Below, piece after piece: positions 1-8,296 of a DNA stretch of 64,000 nt. Position 1 is the first letter of the stretch, and the number at the start of each line of letters is the position of its first letter. The DNA lies in NCBI RefSeq assembly GCF_900105245.1, contig NZ_FNSZ01000001.1, positions 992,001 through 1,056,000 on the forward strand, written 5' to 3'. The notes under the pieces were generated by a model, which worked only from the letters and a program-made list of their open reading frames with translations, was not told the DNA's origin and did not search any database. The translations under genes and the position numbers were made by a program. Source of the DNA: Streptomyces sp. 1222.5. Its GTDB lineage: Bacteria > Actinomycetota > Actinomycetes > Streptomycetales > Streptomycetaceae.

Positions 1-506
1 ACCAGCGCGCCCGCGCGGGCAGGGGCCTGTTGGAGTGCAGTGAGGGTGGTCAGGCCGGCACACAGCAGCGGAGCCGCCTCGACGGCCGGCATGCCGTCGG
101 GGATGCGCACCAGTCCGCTCGCGCGGGCGTACGTCACCTCCGCGTATCCGCCGTCGGTGGTGGTGCCGGTCTGTTCCTGGTTCAGGCAGTTGACGAAGTC
201 GCCGCGGCGGCAGGGCTCGCACTCCCAGCAGTGTCCGTTCAGGAAGCCGACGCCGACGCGGTCGCCGGGCCTCCAGGCGGTGACACCCGCGCCCACGGCA
301 TCGATCACGCCGACGATCTCGTGGCCGGGAACCACCGGATGGGACGGGTCGGGGCGCAGTCCCTCCACGGCCAGCACGTCGGAGTGGCAGACATCGCACG
401 CCTCCACTCGGAGGCGGACGTGTCCGGGCTCCGGCTCGACCAGCTCGCGCTCGACGAGCCGGAGCTGGTGGACGCCGGTGGCCTCGAATGCTCGGTACGC
501 GGACAT
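1..506 (-). CDS. Zinc-dependent alcohol dehydrogenase, 3' part beyond window edge
   Basis: This is the N-terminal 168 residues of a medium-chain, zinc-dependent alcohol dehydrogenase, which oxidises alcohols to aldehydes with NAD(P). The reading starts at an ATG (MSAYRAFEATG). A catalytic-zinc stretch ACDVCHSDV comes next, then GHE, then the structural-zinc cysteines in CWECEPCRRGDFVNC (C-x2-C-x2-C-x7-C). The Rossmann domain and C-terminus lie outside the window. The gene is divergent from a TetR regulator, and a palindrome sits between them, so the regulator probably controls it. The family is clear; the substrate cannot be told. Confidence 0.9.
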   Translation of the reverse strand, partial: MSAYRAFEATGVHQLRLVERELVEPEPGHVRLRVEACDVCHSDVLAVEGLRPDPSHPVVPGHEIVGVIDAVGAGVTAWRPGDRVGVGFLNGHCWECEPCRRGDFVNCLNQEQTGTTTDGGYAEVTYARASGLVRIPDGMPAVEAAPLLCAGLTTLTALQQAPARAGAL

Positions 507-580
507 GACGCTTCTCCTCGGTGCTGCCTCTGCCGGCACGGGGAGGGCCGAGGACTTGGGGCGGGTACCTGTGTTCAATA

Positions 581-590
581 TGACCGGTCA
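581..590. promoter_or_regulatory. TetR-type operator palindrome
   Basis: A perfect 10-bp palindrome, TGACCGGTCA, lies in the 223-bp divergent region between the alcohol dehydrogenase and the TetR gene. An unusually AT-rich stretch (CTTTAAAATT) follows directly and could be part of a promoter. Position and symmetry fit the binding site of the adjacent TetR protein. The assignment is inferred from position. Confidence 0.5.
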
Positions 591-729
591 CTTTAAAATT
601 CGTCAAGCGGTACCGACAGCCGAACCGCAGGCCATGTGCCGTCGTGGACGGGCGCTGCTTTCCCTGCTGGCTCGGGTTTGACCCAAGGGAAGGCGACCGG
701 ACATATTGGCTTTTGAGGTGGTGGTGAGG

Positions 730-1302
730 ATGGCACGCGCGTCCAAGCGCGAGGAGATCGCGCAGGCAGCCCTGGAGCAGTTCCGTACGCGGGGCTTCAA
801 TGCCACGGGGATCAGCGACATCACCTCGGCGGCGGGGGCTCCGAAGGGCTCGTTCTACAACCACTTCGCCAGCAAGGAGGAGAGCGCCCTCGAGGCGCTG
901 AGCCGCTACGCCGCCGGGTTGCGGTTCGACATGCTCGACACGCCAGGACGCCCTGCGCTGGAGCGGCTGCGGGCGCACTTCGAGTTCCTGGGCGCGGACA
1001 CCGTCGACAGCGGCTTCGCCCGCGGATGCCTGGTCGGCAACCTCGGCGCCGAGGTGGGGGACCACTCCGAGGAGATCCGCTCCGCCGTTCAGGGCGGCTT
1101 CCAGCGGTGGGCCACGCGCATCCGGCAGGTGCTCACCGAAGCCAAGGAAGCGGGAGAGCTGAATGCCGCTCTCGATGTCGAAGAGGCCGCGCTGTTCATC
1201 CTCAGCGCCTGGGAGGGCACGCTGATCGCTGCCCGTGCGGACAAGTCCTCCGCTCCCTTGGACGCCTTTTTCCGCATGGTCTTCGACGTCCTTCTGCGCT
1301 GA
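730..1302 (+). CDS. TetR/AcrR family transcriptional regulator
   Basis: A DNA-binding repressor of 190 residues from the ATG at 730 (MARASKREEIAQAAL). An in-frame TTG at 706 is possible but less likely. Residues 5-50 form the helix-turn-helix domain, including GISDITSAAGAPKGSFYNHF, the typical TetR recognition region. The C-terminal half contains RGCLVGNLGAEV, a stretch seen in NemR/AcuR-like TetR proteins, which often control neighbouring oxidoreductase genes. It is divergent from a zinc alcohol dehydrogenase with a palindrome between, so autoregulation and control of the dehydrogenase are likely. The ligand is unknown. Confidence 0.9.
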   Translation: MARASKREEIAQAALEQFRTRGFNATGISDITSAAGAPKGSFYNHFASKEESALEALSRYAAGLRFDMLDTPGRPALERLRAHFEFLGADTVDSGFARGCLVGNLGAEVGDHSEEIRSAVQGGFQRWATRIRQVLTEAKEAGELNAALDVEEAALFILSAWEGTLIAARADKSSAPLDAFFRMVFDVLLR

Positions 1303-1354
1303 TCCCCGCTGAGGATCCGCAGGCGTCGCACCACGGTTCCTGGTCGGAGGGGCG

Positions 1355-3706
1355 CTACGGGTGCTGTGACGGGAGGGCTTGCTCGGTCCAGACCGTCTTC
1401 CCGTTGTCGGTGTAGCGGATACCCCAGTTGTGTGCGAGCTGGGCGCAGATGAACAGGCCGCGGCCGCCTTCGTCGACCGTCCGGGCGTGGCGCAGCCGCG
1501 GAGCGGAGATGCCGGAGTCGTGGACCTCGCAGGTGAGCGTCCGGTCGTTGATGAGGCGCAGTTGCACGGGCGGCGCGCCGTACCGCAGGGCGTTGGTGAC
1601 CAGCTCGCTGACGATTTCCTGGGTGTCGTAGGCAGCGTCCTCGTCCACGCCCCAGTCGGTCAGTTGGCGCCGTGCGTGGCGCCGCGCGAGGGCAGGAGCG
1701 GTGGGCTCATCGTCCAGCGGCCAGGTGACGACGCGGTCGGCGGGGAAGGGGCGGGTGCGGGCGAGGAGAAGGATGGCGTCGCCGGGAAGAGCATCGGTCC
1801 GGAGTCGGTAGAGGATGTCGTCGCACAGGTCCTGCAGGGGCCGCTCGGTGTCGGCGAGCAAGCGCTGAAGCGGCTGCGTGTCGCTTGTGCCGTCCTCGGG
1901 CCGTGCCGCAGACAGGAGCGAGGCCGTGTAGAGGGCGAGCACGTCTCCATCGCCCAGAGTGACGGTGGTGGCGGCGTACGGGGGCCCTCCCCTGTCGCCG
2001 AGGGCGGCTCCGGCGGCCATGTCGACCACTCGGGTGCTGGAAGCGGCGCCGGCGACGATGGGCGGCGAGTGTCCGGCTGAGGCGATGGTGCACGTATGGG
2101 TGAACGGGTCGTAGAGCACGCACAGGCACGTCGCGCTGAGGGGCTCGTCGCGCAAGGGGTCGCCGAGTGGCAGCGCCCTCCGCTCGCGTGCGAGACGTGT
2201 CATGGTGTCGTCGAGCCGGGCGAGCAGTTCGTCGGGTTCCAGGTCCAGGGCGGCGAGCGACTGCATGGCGGTCCGGAGCTGGCCCATGGTGACGGCGGTG
2301 TGGATGCCATGGCCGACGACTTCCCCGACGACCAGGGCCGTACGGGCGCCGGGCAGGGCGCAGGCGTTGGACCAGCCCCCCGCGCCCCGGTCATCGGCCA
2401 CGTACAGGTCGGCGGTCTCGATCGCGGTCTGTGACGGAGGAGCCGGGGGCAGCAGATGGCGCTGCAATGTCGCTGCGATGGTGTGCTCGCGGGCGTAGCG
2501 GCGGGCGTTGTCGATGCTCAGGGCGGTGTGCGTGGCCAGTTCCAGGGTGAGAGGGAGTTCCTTCTCGTCGAATCCGCCGGATCGCTGTGTGCGGTAGAGA
2601 CTCAGCAGCCCGAGCACCTTTCCGCGCAGCGTCAGCGGTGCGACGAGCAGGTAACGTGCGCCGGATGCGTGAATCGCTTCGGCCCGCGCCGGATCGGCCG
2701 CCAGCCAGGGCGTGTCGGGGCCGAGGGCAATCGTGCGCGGCTTGAGGTCGGCCAGCGCCTGCGCGTACGGGGTCGGGAACGGCAGTGCGCGAACGTCTCC
2801 CACCGGATGCGCCCGGGCCTGCTGATCACCGCCGCTGTTCCCGAAGGCGGCCCGACGCAGCGGCACATTCCGGCCCAGCGGGCTCAGCGGTGGTTCCTCT
2901 CCGCGCACCACAGGCTCCACCACTTCCACCACGGCGATATCGGCGAGATCGGGGATCAGCGCGCGGACCAACTCCTGGCAGGTGGCCACCGCATCCAGGG
3001 TCTGTCCCACCCGCTCCTGGACGGCATGCAGGGCCTGGACTCCGCGGCGTGCCTTCTCCTGCTCTGTCACGTCGTGTGCCACGACCACCGCCCCCCGTGC
3101 GTCCCGCAGGGGAAGCACCGAGACGTTGTGCGTGTGCTGGGAATCATTCTTCGGGTCCGTCCGCATGACGTGGTCGACCGCCGGCCTACCGTCTCCCATG
3201 GCCTGGCACAGCATGTTCTCCAGTTCGCCGGGTGACGTAAGGGGCCACATATCGGTGAGGGGGCGTCCTCGTATCTGCGTTGTGCTCGCGTCGGACAGGG
3301 CCTGTGCCGCCGCATTGGCCGACACGACGTGCAACTCCTCGTCCACCACGAACAGAGCCGCTGCCATGTGGGCGGACAGCGTCTCGAGCACCGCGCTCTC
3401 GATGCCGGGCACCAACCCGTCCGCAGGTGGCAGGAAGACGCCCCACGCCGCCGAACCGTCGTCACGCAGCACCGGCCGCACACACAGGCCCCCGCCGGCG
3501 GCGCCCTCTGAAACATCACGCGGGCCGCCATCACTGCAGCGCTCCACGTCGCCACCGCCTGGCGCGGGGACAGGGCTGGCCAGGTCGGTTGCCGGACGCC
3601 CGACCACCTCGCCCGCCGGACGCCCCCACAACTCCTCCGCCTGGTGGCTCCACTGCACGACATCGCCCCCGCCGTCCACGACCATCAGCGGCGTCTCACC
3701 GGCCAT
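1355..3706 (-). CDS. SpoIIE-type PP2C phosphatase with PAS, GAF and ATPase domains
   Basis: A 783-residue cytoplasmic signalling protein. The start at 3706 (MAGETPLMVVDGGG) is chosen because GGAGG lies about 8 bases upstream; the frame stays open to 3772 without a ribosome site. In order it has an N-terminal PAS-like region (about 1-70), a second PAS domain (about 100-215), a GAF domain (about 225-400), a SpoIIE/PP2C phosphatase domain (about 425-640) and a C-terminal HATPase_c anti-sigma-kinase-like domain with the motif IVSELVTNALRYG. Proteins of this design act on STAS-type anti-sigma-factor antagonists. Carrying kinase and phosphatase modules in one chain suggests it can switch a partner both ways. 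The gene converges on the TetR gene. Confidence 0.92.
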   Translation of the reverse strand: MAGETPLMVVDGGGDVVQWSHQAEELWGRPAGEVVGRPATDLASPVPAPGGGDVERCSDGGPRDVSEGAAGGGLCVRPVLRDDGSAAWGVFLPPADGLVPGIESAVLETLSAHMAAALFVVDEELHVVSANAAAQALSDASTTQIRGRPLTDMWPLTSPGELENMLCQAMGDGRPAVDHVMRTDPKNDSQHTHNVSVLPLRDARGAVVVAHDVTEQEKARRGVQALHAVQERVGQTLDAVATCQELVRALIPDLADIAVVEVVEPVVRGEEPPLSPLGRNVPLRRAAFGNSGGDQQARAHPVGDVRALPFPTPYAQALADLKPRTIALGPDTPWLAADPARAEAIHASGARYLLVAPLTLRGKVLGLLSLYRTQRSGGFDEKELPLTLELATHTALSIDNARRYAREHTIAATLQRHLLPPAPPSQTAIETADLYVADDRGAGGWSNACALPGARTALVVGEVVGHGIHTAVTMGQLRTAMQSLAALDLEPDELLARLDDTMTRLARERRALPLGDPLRDEPLSATCLCVLYDPFTHTCTIASAGHSPPIVAGAASSTRVVDMAAGAALGDRGGPPYAATTVTLGDGDVLALYTASLLSAARPEDGTSDTQPLQRLLADTERPLQDLCDDILYRLRTDALPGDAILLLARTRPFPADRVVTWPLDDEPTAPALARRHARRQLTDWGVDEDAAYDTQEIVSELVTNALRYGAPPVQLRLINDRTLTCEVHDSGISAPRLRHARTVDEGGRGLFICAQLAHNWGIRYTDNGKTVWTEQALPSQHP

Positions 3707-4010
3707 GGGAACCACCTCCGCCTTCCAGCGTGCCTGGCTGCCAGGGGCTGCGCCGCCGCAGATCGGCGCCATCCGAGGCTCTGCACGCCGGCCGGGTACG
3801 AGTGAACCCCTACGACAGCCGCCGGTGGACTTGCATCAAACCGCCACGCCAACGCTGGGGACGGGTTTGACCAGCGGATACTTGCCGTCCACGACAGTTC
3901 CGCCCGGGCTTGCAGCGCACTGAGGGTCAGCGCCCGGGGTGCGTGACGCCGACGAACCAGTGAACGATGAGAGAGCCGCCCGGCCTGCGAGGGTCACCGC
4001 GTATCGCATG

Positions 4011-4052
4011 GCTGCGGCTGCGTCTACGGCTGCGGCTGCGGCTGCGGCTGCG
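4011..4052. repeat. GGCTGC hexanucleotide repeat tract
   Basis: About seven tandem GGCTGC units, with one variant unit in the middle, lie 75-115 bases upstream of the hypothetical gene starting at 4126. If the upstream in-frame ATG at 3967 were used, the tract would encode an implausible LRLRLR run. This supports the downstream start and marks a possible slippage-prone leader. Confidence 0.8.
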
Positions 4053-4125
4053 TCGCCGAAGCCGGGCCGCCCGATCGACGTCCCTTTGGCCGCCTCCCTC
4101 TGGCGTGACCGAGCAGGAGACCGAC

Positions 4126-4845
4126 ATGAACACGTTGCTCGCAGACGTCCTCGACGCGCATGGCGGCCTCGACCGCTGGAACGCACTCACCATGGTCCGC
4201 GCGACCATCGTCAGCGGTGGCGACATGTTCGTCATCAAGGGGATGCCGCAGGACCCCACCCCCCGGGAGATGATCGTCTGGCTGCACGAGCAGCACGCCT
4301 CCGTGATGCCGTTCGGCGCCCCCGACCAGAAGACCGACTTCACGGCCGACCGCATCGGCATCGAGAAGATCGACGGCCGGGTCGTGGCCGAACGCGACCA
4401 ACCGCGGAAGTCGTTCGCAGGCCACGAGCTCAACACCCCCTGGGACCCGCTGGACCGCGCCTACTTCAACGGATACGCCCTGTGGACGTATCTCACGACG
4501 CCCTTCCTCCTGGTGATGCCCGGCTTCACCGTCACCGAAGTCGAACCGTGGCGGGAAGGAGACGAACTCTGGCGTGGGCTGCGCGCGACCTTCCCGCCCG
4601 GCATCGCCAGCCACAGCACCCAGCAGGACTTCTACTTCGGCCCCGACCATCTCCTGCGTCGGCACGACTATCACGTCGACATCGCGGGCGGGTTCGCGGC
4701 AGCGCAGTACGTCTACGACATGGTGGAAGCGGACGGGATCCGTCTGCCCACCAGACGCCGGGCCTACCGAAGCGCTGCGGACAACCGCCCGATCCTGGAC
4801 CGGACGATGGTCTCCATCGACATCGGCAACGCTCGGTTCACCTGA
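4126..4845 (+). CDS. Conserved hypothetical protein
   Basis: A 239-residue soluble protein starting at ATG 4126 (MNTLLADVLDAHGGLDRWN), six bases after an AGGAGA ribosome site. The reading frame is open upstream to 3967, but that extension is low complexity. The opening LADVLDAHGGLDRW resembles families that measure or carry small lipophilic molecules (outer-membrane lipoprotein-sorting-like and related actinobacterial proteins). No catalytic motif or signal peptide is visible. It stands alone between a phosphatase gene and an eroded region. Function unknown. Confidence 0.75.
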   Translation: MNTLLADVLDAHGGLDRWNALTMVRATIVSGGDMFVIKGMPQDPTPREMIVWLHEQHASVMPFGAPDQKTDFTADRIGIEKIDGRVVAERDQPRKSFAGHELNTPWDPLDRAYFNGYALWTYLTTPFLLVMPGFTVTEVEPWREGDELWRGLRATFPPGIASHSTQQDFYFGPDHLLRRHDYHVDIAGGFAAAQYVYDMVEADGIRLPTRRRAYRSAADNRPILDRTMVSIDIGNARFT

Positions 4846-4982
4846 CATCGGCCCGTACGCGGCGCGTGCTGGGCGGGACCGGCGGCTGCGCGCCTCGCGC
4901 CCATTCAACCGCGCCGGCTCAGGCGCCCAGGCCAGCCGGCGCAGGGCGCTGAGGCTCGCACTTCCGTGAGGATTCCGGCAGG

Positions 4983-5160
4983 TCACTCTCCGAGGAGCCC
5001 CACCGCCCCGTACCACACCGGGCCCGGGTTCAGGCGGTCCGGCTGGAGCGCGGTCATCTGGTCGAAGTACTGGCGGGCCGTGGGGTTCTGGCCGAGCAGC
5101 CGGATGGCGTCGAGCAGGTACTGCCGAGGTTCACCAAGCAGCCCGATGCACGTAGACGCC
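4983..5160 (-). pseudogene. C-terminal fragment of an unrecognised gene
   Basis: On the minus strand a protein-like stretch containing RQYLLDAIRLLGQNPTARQY and ending with VWYGAVGLLGE before a stop has a natural residue composition. The sequence upstream in the same frame is low-quality arginine/proline-rich translation. This looks like the 3' end of a truncated gene. The family was not recognised. Confidence 0.3.
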
Positions 5161-5170
5161 GCGGGAGGGT

Positions 5171-5341
5171 TCAGCGGTGGCCGCGCTTCTTCTGTTCGGT
5201 CCAGATGATCAGCACGCTCACGGCCAGCACGGCGGACAGGATGCCCAGGAACCAGCCGGGAGGGCCGACGAAGACCGATACGACGAACCCCAGGAATGTG
5301 GCCAGCAGGGCCGTGCTCGCCCACAGCTCGCGATCACTCAT
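5171..5341 (-). CDS. Small two-helix membrane protein
   Basis: A 56-residue protein starting at ATG 5341 (MSDRELWASTALLATFLGF). It has two hydrophobic stretches, about residues 9-27 and 30-47, separated by GPPGW, and a basic tail TEQKKRGHR. This predicts a hairpin membrane protein with a cytoplasmic C-terminus. The coding region has natural GC-rich codon usage. No ribosome site is obvious. It is an orphan among eroded sequence, and its function is unknown. Confidence 0.55.
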   Translation of the reverse strand: MSDRELWASTALLATFLGFVVSVFVGPPGWFLGILSAVLAVSVLIIWTEQKKRGHR

Positions 5342-5864
5342 GCGTCCCCCTGCGCGTGGTGAGCCCTCGTCCGCCCCGGACGGGCGAGTAAAGCAAGAGA
5401 AACATCACCAGAGGCACGGCAGTCGGTCAAGGGCCAGCCCGGCCTGTGCGGCGATGCCGGGGCCGACGGCGTCCACACCAAGGCGGCATAGGAGATGCCG
5501 CCCGCCAAGAAGACCGCGGCGAAAGACGGCCGCCAAGCCGGGTCACGGCTCGTACAACGACGTGAAGGCCACGGTGTCGGCGATCTCCACTGGGCCGGGC
5601 GCAGGGCGAGGTCCGGTCCGCGTCTGGATGACCGGGAGCAATCTCGTCGCACGAGAACACGCCCCCCGAAGTGGAACGGCACCAGGGACAACACCCGGAT
5701 AGTCGCAGGTCAACGGCGTGCTGAGTGAGATCACCACGCCAACGACGAGGGGCTTCGCCACGTCACCCCACCTGACCAGCCTGCTTCACTCCTCAGACCC
5801 CAGGATGAAAGAGGTTCAATCTGGCATATCGGATCAAGCGCCATCGCGAGAGGGAGTCCCGCAG
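5342..5864. other. Intergenic stretch, no confident gene
   Basis: About 520 bases without a convincing gene. On the minus strand two different frames contain short protein-like pieces (for example AAVFLAGGISYAALVW and VEIADTVAFTSLYEP), which could be remains of a membrane protein broken by frameshifts. No homologue was recognised. Confidence 0.4.
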
Positions 5865-5882
5865 GTTGATCACCATTCGATA
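5865..5882. repeat. Left copy of 18-bp direct repeat flanking LysR/SnoaL pair
   Basis: GTTGATCACCATTCGATA here matches GTTGATCACGACTCGATA at 7225-7242 in the same orientation with two mismatches. The two copies bracket the LysR and SnoaL-like genes almost exactly. Confidence 0.6.
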
Positions 5883-5891
5883 TGTGCATAT

Positions 5892-6767
5892 CTAGCCTGC
5901 TGGCAGAGCGGCGAGGAGCTGGGTTCGCAGGAGCTGCGCGGCTGGGGGGTGCTGACCTCGGCGGGCGATGAGTCCGAGCCGGGCGTGCGTGGCGGCGTCG
6001 GTGAGCGGGACCGTCTGCAGGCCGCTGCCTTGTGTGGAGGACGCGCTGAGCACAGCGACGCCCGCACCGCGCTCAGTGAGGCGGAGCAGGGTGACTGGGG
6101 AACTGGCGTCGATGTCCACGCGTGGGCCGAGACCGATCCTGCGGCAGGAGTCCTCATAGGCGGCGCGGATGCCGGTGCCTGGGGAGAGGCAGAGAATCTT
6201 CTCGCCCTGCAGGTCACCGAGGCGCAGGTCCCGCCGGTCGAGGGGGTGCCCGGCAGGGACGGCTGCGGTGATCGGCTCGTCGATGACGATGCTCGCCTCC
6301 AGACCCGGGGCGACGCTGCCCGCGTAGCCGATCAGGGCAAGGTCGAGGGAGCCGGCAAGGACCTGGGCCTGGAGGTCGTCGGAGTAGCCCTCGTGAAGGC
6401 TGACCTCGATGCCGGGGTGGGTGCGGCCAAGGCCGGCGATGGTGTCGAGGAAGGCTGGGATCGAGCAGCCCATGATCATGCCGAGACGGACCCGGCCGCG
6501 GACGGCATCGGCGAACTCGCCGGCGGTGTGCTTGATGGCTTCAAAAGTGGCGAGGGCGTTCTTCGCAAGGGGGAGAACGGCATTACCGGCCGGGGTGAGG
6601 CGGATTTGACGGCCGGAGCGGTCGAGCAACCGTTGGCCCAGTTCCGCCTCCAGCTTGGCCACTTGGGTGCTGATGCCGGACTGACTGACGTTCAGGCGAT
6701 GGGCGGCAGCCGTGAAGGTGCCCTCGTCCACGATTGCAGCGAAGTAGCGCAGCTGGTGCATCTCCAT
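5892..6767 (-). CDS. LysR family transcriptional regulator
   Basis: A 291-residue LysR-type regulator. The N-terminal winged helix-turn-helix (about 1-60) includes MHQLRYFAAIVDEGTFTAAA and LNVSQSGISTQVAKLEAELG. The substrate-binding domain (about 90-290) is complete. The gene is divergent from a small SnoaL-like protein gene with 71 bp between them, the usual arrangement of a LysR regulator and its target. An inverted repeat GATAGA/TCTATC lies in that gap. Inducer unknown. Confidence 0.93.
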   Translation of the reverse strand: MEMHQLRYFAAIVDEGTFTAAAHRLNVSQSGISTQVAKLEAELGQRLLDRSGRQIRLTPAGNAVLPLAKNALATFEAIKHTAGEFADAVRGRVRLGMIMGCSIPAFLDTIAGLGRTHPGIEVSLHEGYSDDLQAQVLAGSLDLALIGYAGSVAPGLEASIVIDEPITAAVPAGHPLDRRDLRLGDLQGEKILCLSPGTGIRAAYEDSCRRIGLGPRVDIDASSPVTLLRLTERGAGVAVLSASSTQGSGLQTVPLTDAATHARLGLIARRGQHPPAAQLLRTQLLAALPAG

Positions 6768-6777
6768 ATCCAGTAAT

Positions 6778-6799
6778 GATAGACGCCATCTGATCTATC
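6778..6799. promoter_or_regulatory. Candidate LysR binding site
   Basis: An inverted repeat with arms GATAGA (6778-6783) and TCTATC (6794-6799) and a 10-base spacer lies in the 71-bp gap between the divergent LysR and SnoaL-like genes. Size and position fit a LysR recognition site. It is AT-rich compared with its surroundings. Confidence 0.5.
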
Positions 6800-6838
6800 T
6801 GTTGGACGGATTGATCGAAGTGGCTGGAGGATGGAGGC

Positions 6839-7204
6839 ATGACGACGAGGACTGCACGAGAGCTTGCCGAGACCTACTTCACCGCCTGGGAGGCGGGCGA
6901 CTTCGCTACCTTGCGGGGGTTGCTCGCCGAGAATGTCGACTTCGTCGGAGCGCTGGGAACGGCGTCGGGGGTAGAGGCGGCACTCGTCGGCCTGAAGGGC
7001 CTCGGTCAGGTGCTGGAGAAGATCGACGTGAAGGCGCGGGTAGCGGAAGGTGATGAAGTGATCACCTGGTTCGACCTGCACACAAGCGTCGCGCCGCCTA
7101 CCCCGACGGCAAACTGGATGCACGTCGACGACGGGAAGGTCACCCGAATCCGGGTGACCTTCGACCCCCGCGCACTGCTGGCGGGACTCGAGAGGCAGAA
7201 CTGA
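6839..7204 (+). CDS. SnoaL-like / NTF2-fold protein
   Basis: A 121-residue protein with the hallmarks of the NTF2-like/SnoaL-like fold: an N-terminal helix ELAETYFTAWEAGDFATLRG, then VDFVGALGTASG, then a paired strand region VITWFDLHTS. The start ATG at 6839 follows a GGAGG-rich leader (CTGGAGGATGGAGGC). Members are small cyclases, isomerases or ligand-binding proteins; which applies here cannot be told. The gene is divergent from a LysR regulator that probably controls it. Confidence 0.85.
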   Translation: MTTRTARELAETYFTAWEAGDFATLRGLLAENVDFVGALGTASGVEAALVGLKGLGQVLEKIDVKARVAEGDEVITWFDLHTSVAPPTPTANWMHVDDGKVTRIRVTFDPRALLAGLERQN

Positions 7205-7224
7205 GCGGGAAACCCAGACACGAT

Positions 7225-7242
7225 GTTGATCACGACTCGATA
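7225..7242. repeat. Right copy of 18-bp direct repeat flanking LysR/SnoaL pair
   Basis: Second copy of the repeat described at 5865-5882, two mismatches in 18 bases. It lies 20 bases after the stop codon of the SnoaL-like gene. Confidence 0.6.
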
Positions 7243-7278
7243 CGCGCCCTAGTACTCCAGTGCGGCTTCGTGATCTGG

Positions 7279-7656
7279 CTAGGCGTCGAGGTAGTGGTAA
7301 TCCCCATCAGGAAGGCCGATCACCAGGCCGCCGTTGTGAACCCTCCACTCACTCATGCCGTCGACATCGTGGCTGACCAGAAACAGCCCCCGAGGCCTAT
7401 CGTCGTACTCATCATCTTGGTAGGAGGCCGGGATCTGGGCGATCTGACGCAACCTCTCCTCGAACCAGTCGAGGGACACCGCACGGATGTTGCCCCCGTA
7501 GAAGGCCCACCTGACGCTGTTGTACTGCCGAGCGGGGAAGGCCCAGCCCCCGCTGTAGGTGCGCTCCGGATCGTCTGCTTCCACGATCTCCTTGATCTGG
7601 GCCGGCTGGCCGTCGTCACACTGCAGCCAGCCCCTGACCGAGACCATGATTCCCAT
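7279..7656 (-). CDS. Conserved hypothetical protein
   Basis: A 125-residue protein beginning MGIMVSVRGWLQCDDG, eight bases after GAGGAG. It is rich in aromatic residues (YSGGWAFPARQYNSVRWAFYGG) and has the central segment ASYQDDEYDDRPRGLFLVSH. It resembles a conserved Streptomyces family of uncharacterised small soluble proteins. No catalytic motif, signal peptide or membrane segment is seen. It is an orphan beside the LysR/SnoaL module, reading towards it. Function unknown. Confidence 0.75.
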   Translation of the reverse strand: MGIMVSVRGWLQCDDGQPAQIKEIVEADDPERTYSGGWAFPARQYNSVRWAFYGGNIRAVSLDWFEERLRQIAQIPASYQDDEYDDRPRGLFLVSHDVDGMSEWRVHNGGLVIGLPDGDYHYLDA

Positions 7657-8186
7657 GGCGGTTGCTCCTCATTCGTGTGGCGCGCTGCCCTCGCGCACGA
7701 TTCCTATGCTCTTGCACGCTAGAGGTGCTCTTGCACGGGACTATTACTCGATGATCACGCGTTGGCCGTTCTCATACTCACAGGGCCCCAGCGCAAAATT
7801 CGCGAGGGCCGAGTGGATGGGTGCGGCGCACTCTCGCCCGAGGCGGCTGATCCACCTGCCAATCCCTTTGTGCGACCGAGCAGGTCACCTCTAAGAGCGG
7901 GGTCGTGGCGGGAGACGCCACCGCTTCCGACGGCTACGACCGGGCCTGTGCGGTGGACGATCCGGCCGGTGTGATCGCCGTTGGCGAGAACGGTGTGCAC
8001 GGCCGGGGCGGACGTAGTCCTCGCCGACGCGGCTACGGTGTGGGCGGAGTAAGGCACCTGGGTCGCGGACGGTCCGGCCGCGCTCATGGACGCCGCTGAA
8101 GCAGCTCCTTTAATTGCAGGTGCGCCGGTGGCCCGCCGTGGTGCTGGCGCGCAGGTTCGATGGCCGGGCGCTGAGTTCGGGTCAAG
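7657..8186. other. Intergenic stretch, no confident gene
   Basis: About 530 bases. The only minus-strand reading of note would start at 8087 (MSAAGPSATQVPYSAHTV) and run to 7755. It is low in complexity, has no ribosome site and matches no family known to me. It is treated as non-coding or decayed. Confidence 0.4.
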
Positions 8187-8220
8187 CAGCGGGCCCGGGA
8201 GAAGAGTTCCGGGCCCGCTG
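8187..8220. terminator. Strong stem-loop, probable terminator
   Basis: A perfect 12-bp inverted repeat, CAGCGGGCCCGG (8187-8198) and CCGGGCCCGCTG (8209-8220), encloses a 10-base loop. It lies about 75 bases downstream of the minus-strand fragment ending at 8297. There is no U-tract, which is usual for Streptomyces terminators. Confidence 0.7.
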
Positions 8221-8296
8221 TGAGCCGCACGTCGTGACTGTGAGGCCCTTGGACGTGCCTGCGCGCGATGAGCAGGTCCTCGGGGCCGTCGCGGTT

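Noticed and set aside
7243-7275. TAGTACTCCAGTGCGG as an insertion-sequence end
   Set aside because: It resembles ends of some actinobacterial elements, but no transposase or matching opposite end was found in the window.
7755-8087. Minus-strand 110-codon frame MSAAGPSATQVPYSAHTV
   Set aside because: Low complexity, no ribosome site, no recognisable family; downstream of other decayed sequence.
8130-8170. A tRNA-like GGTTCGA stretch
   Set aside because: No cloverleaf could be drawn around it; no acceptor stem pairs at the right distance.
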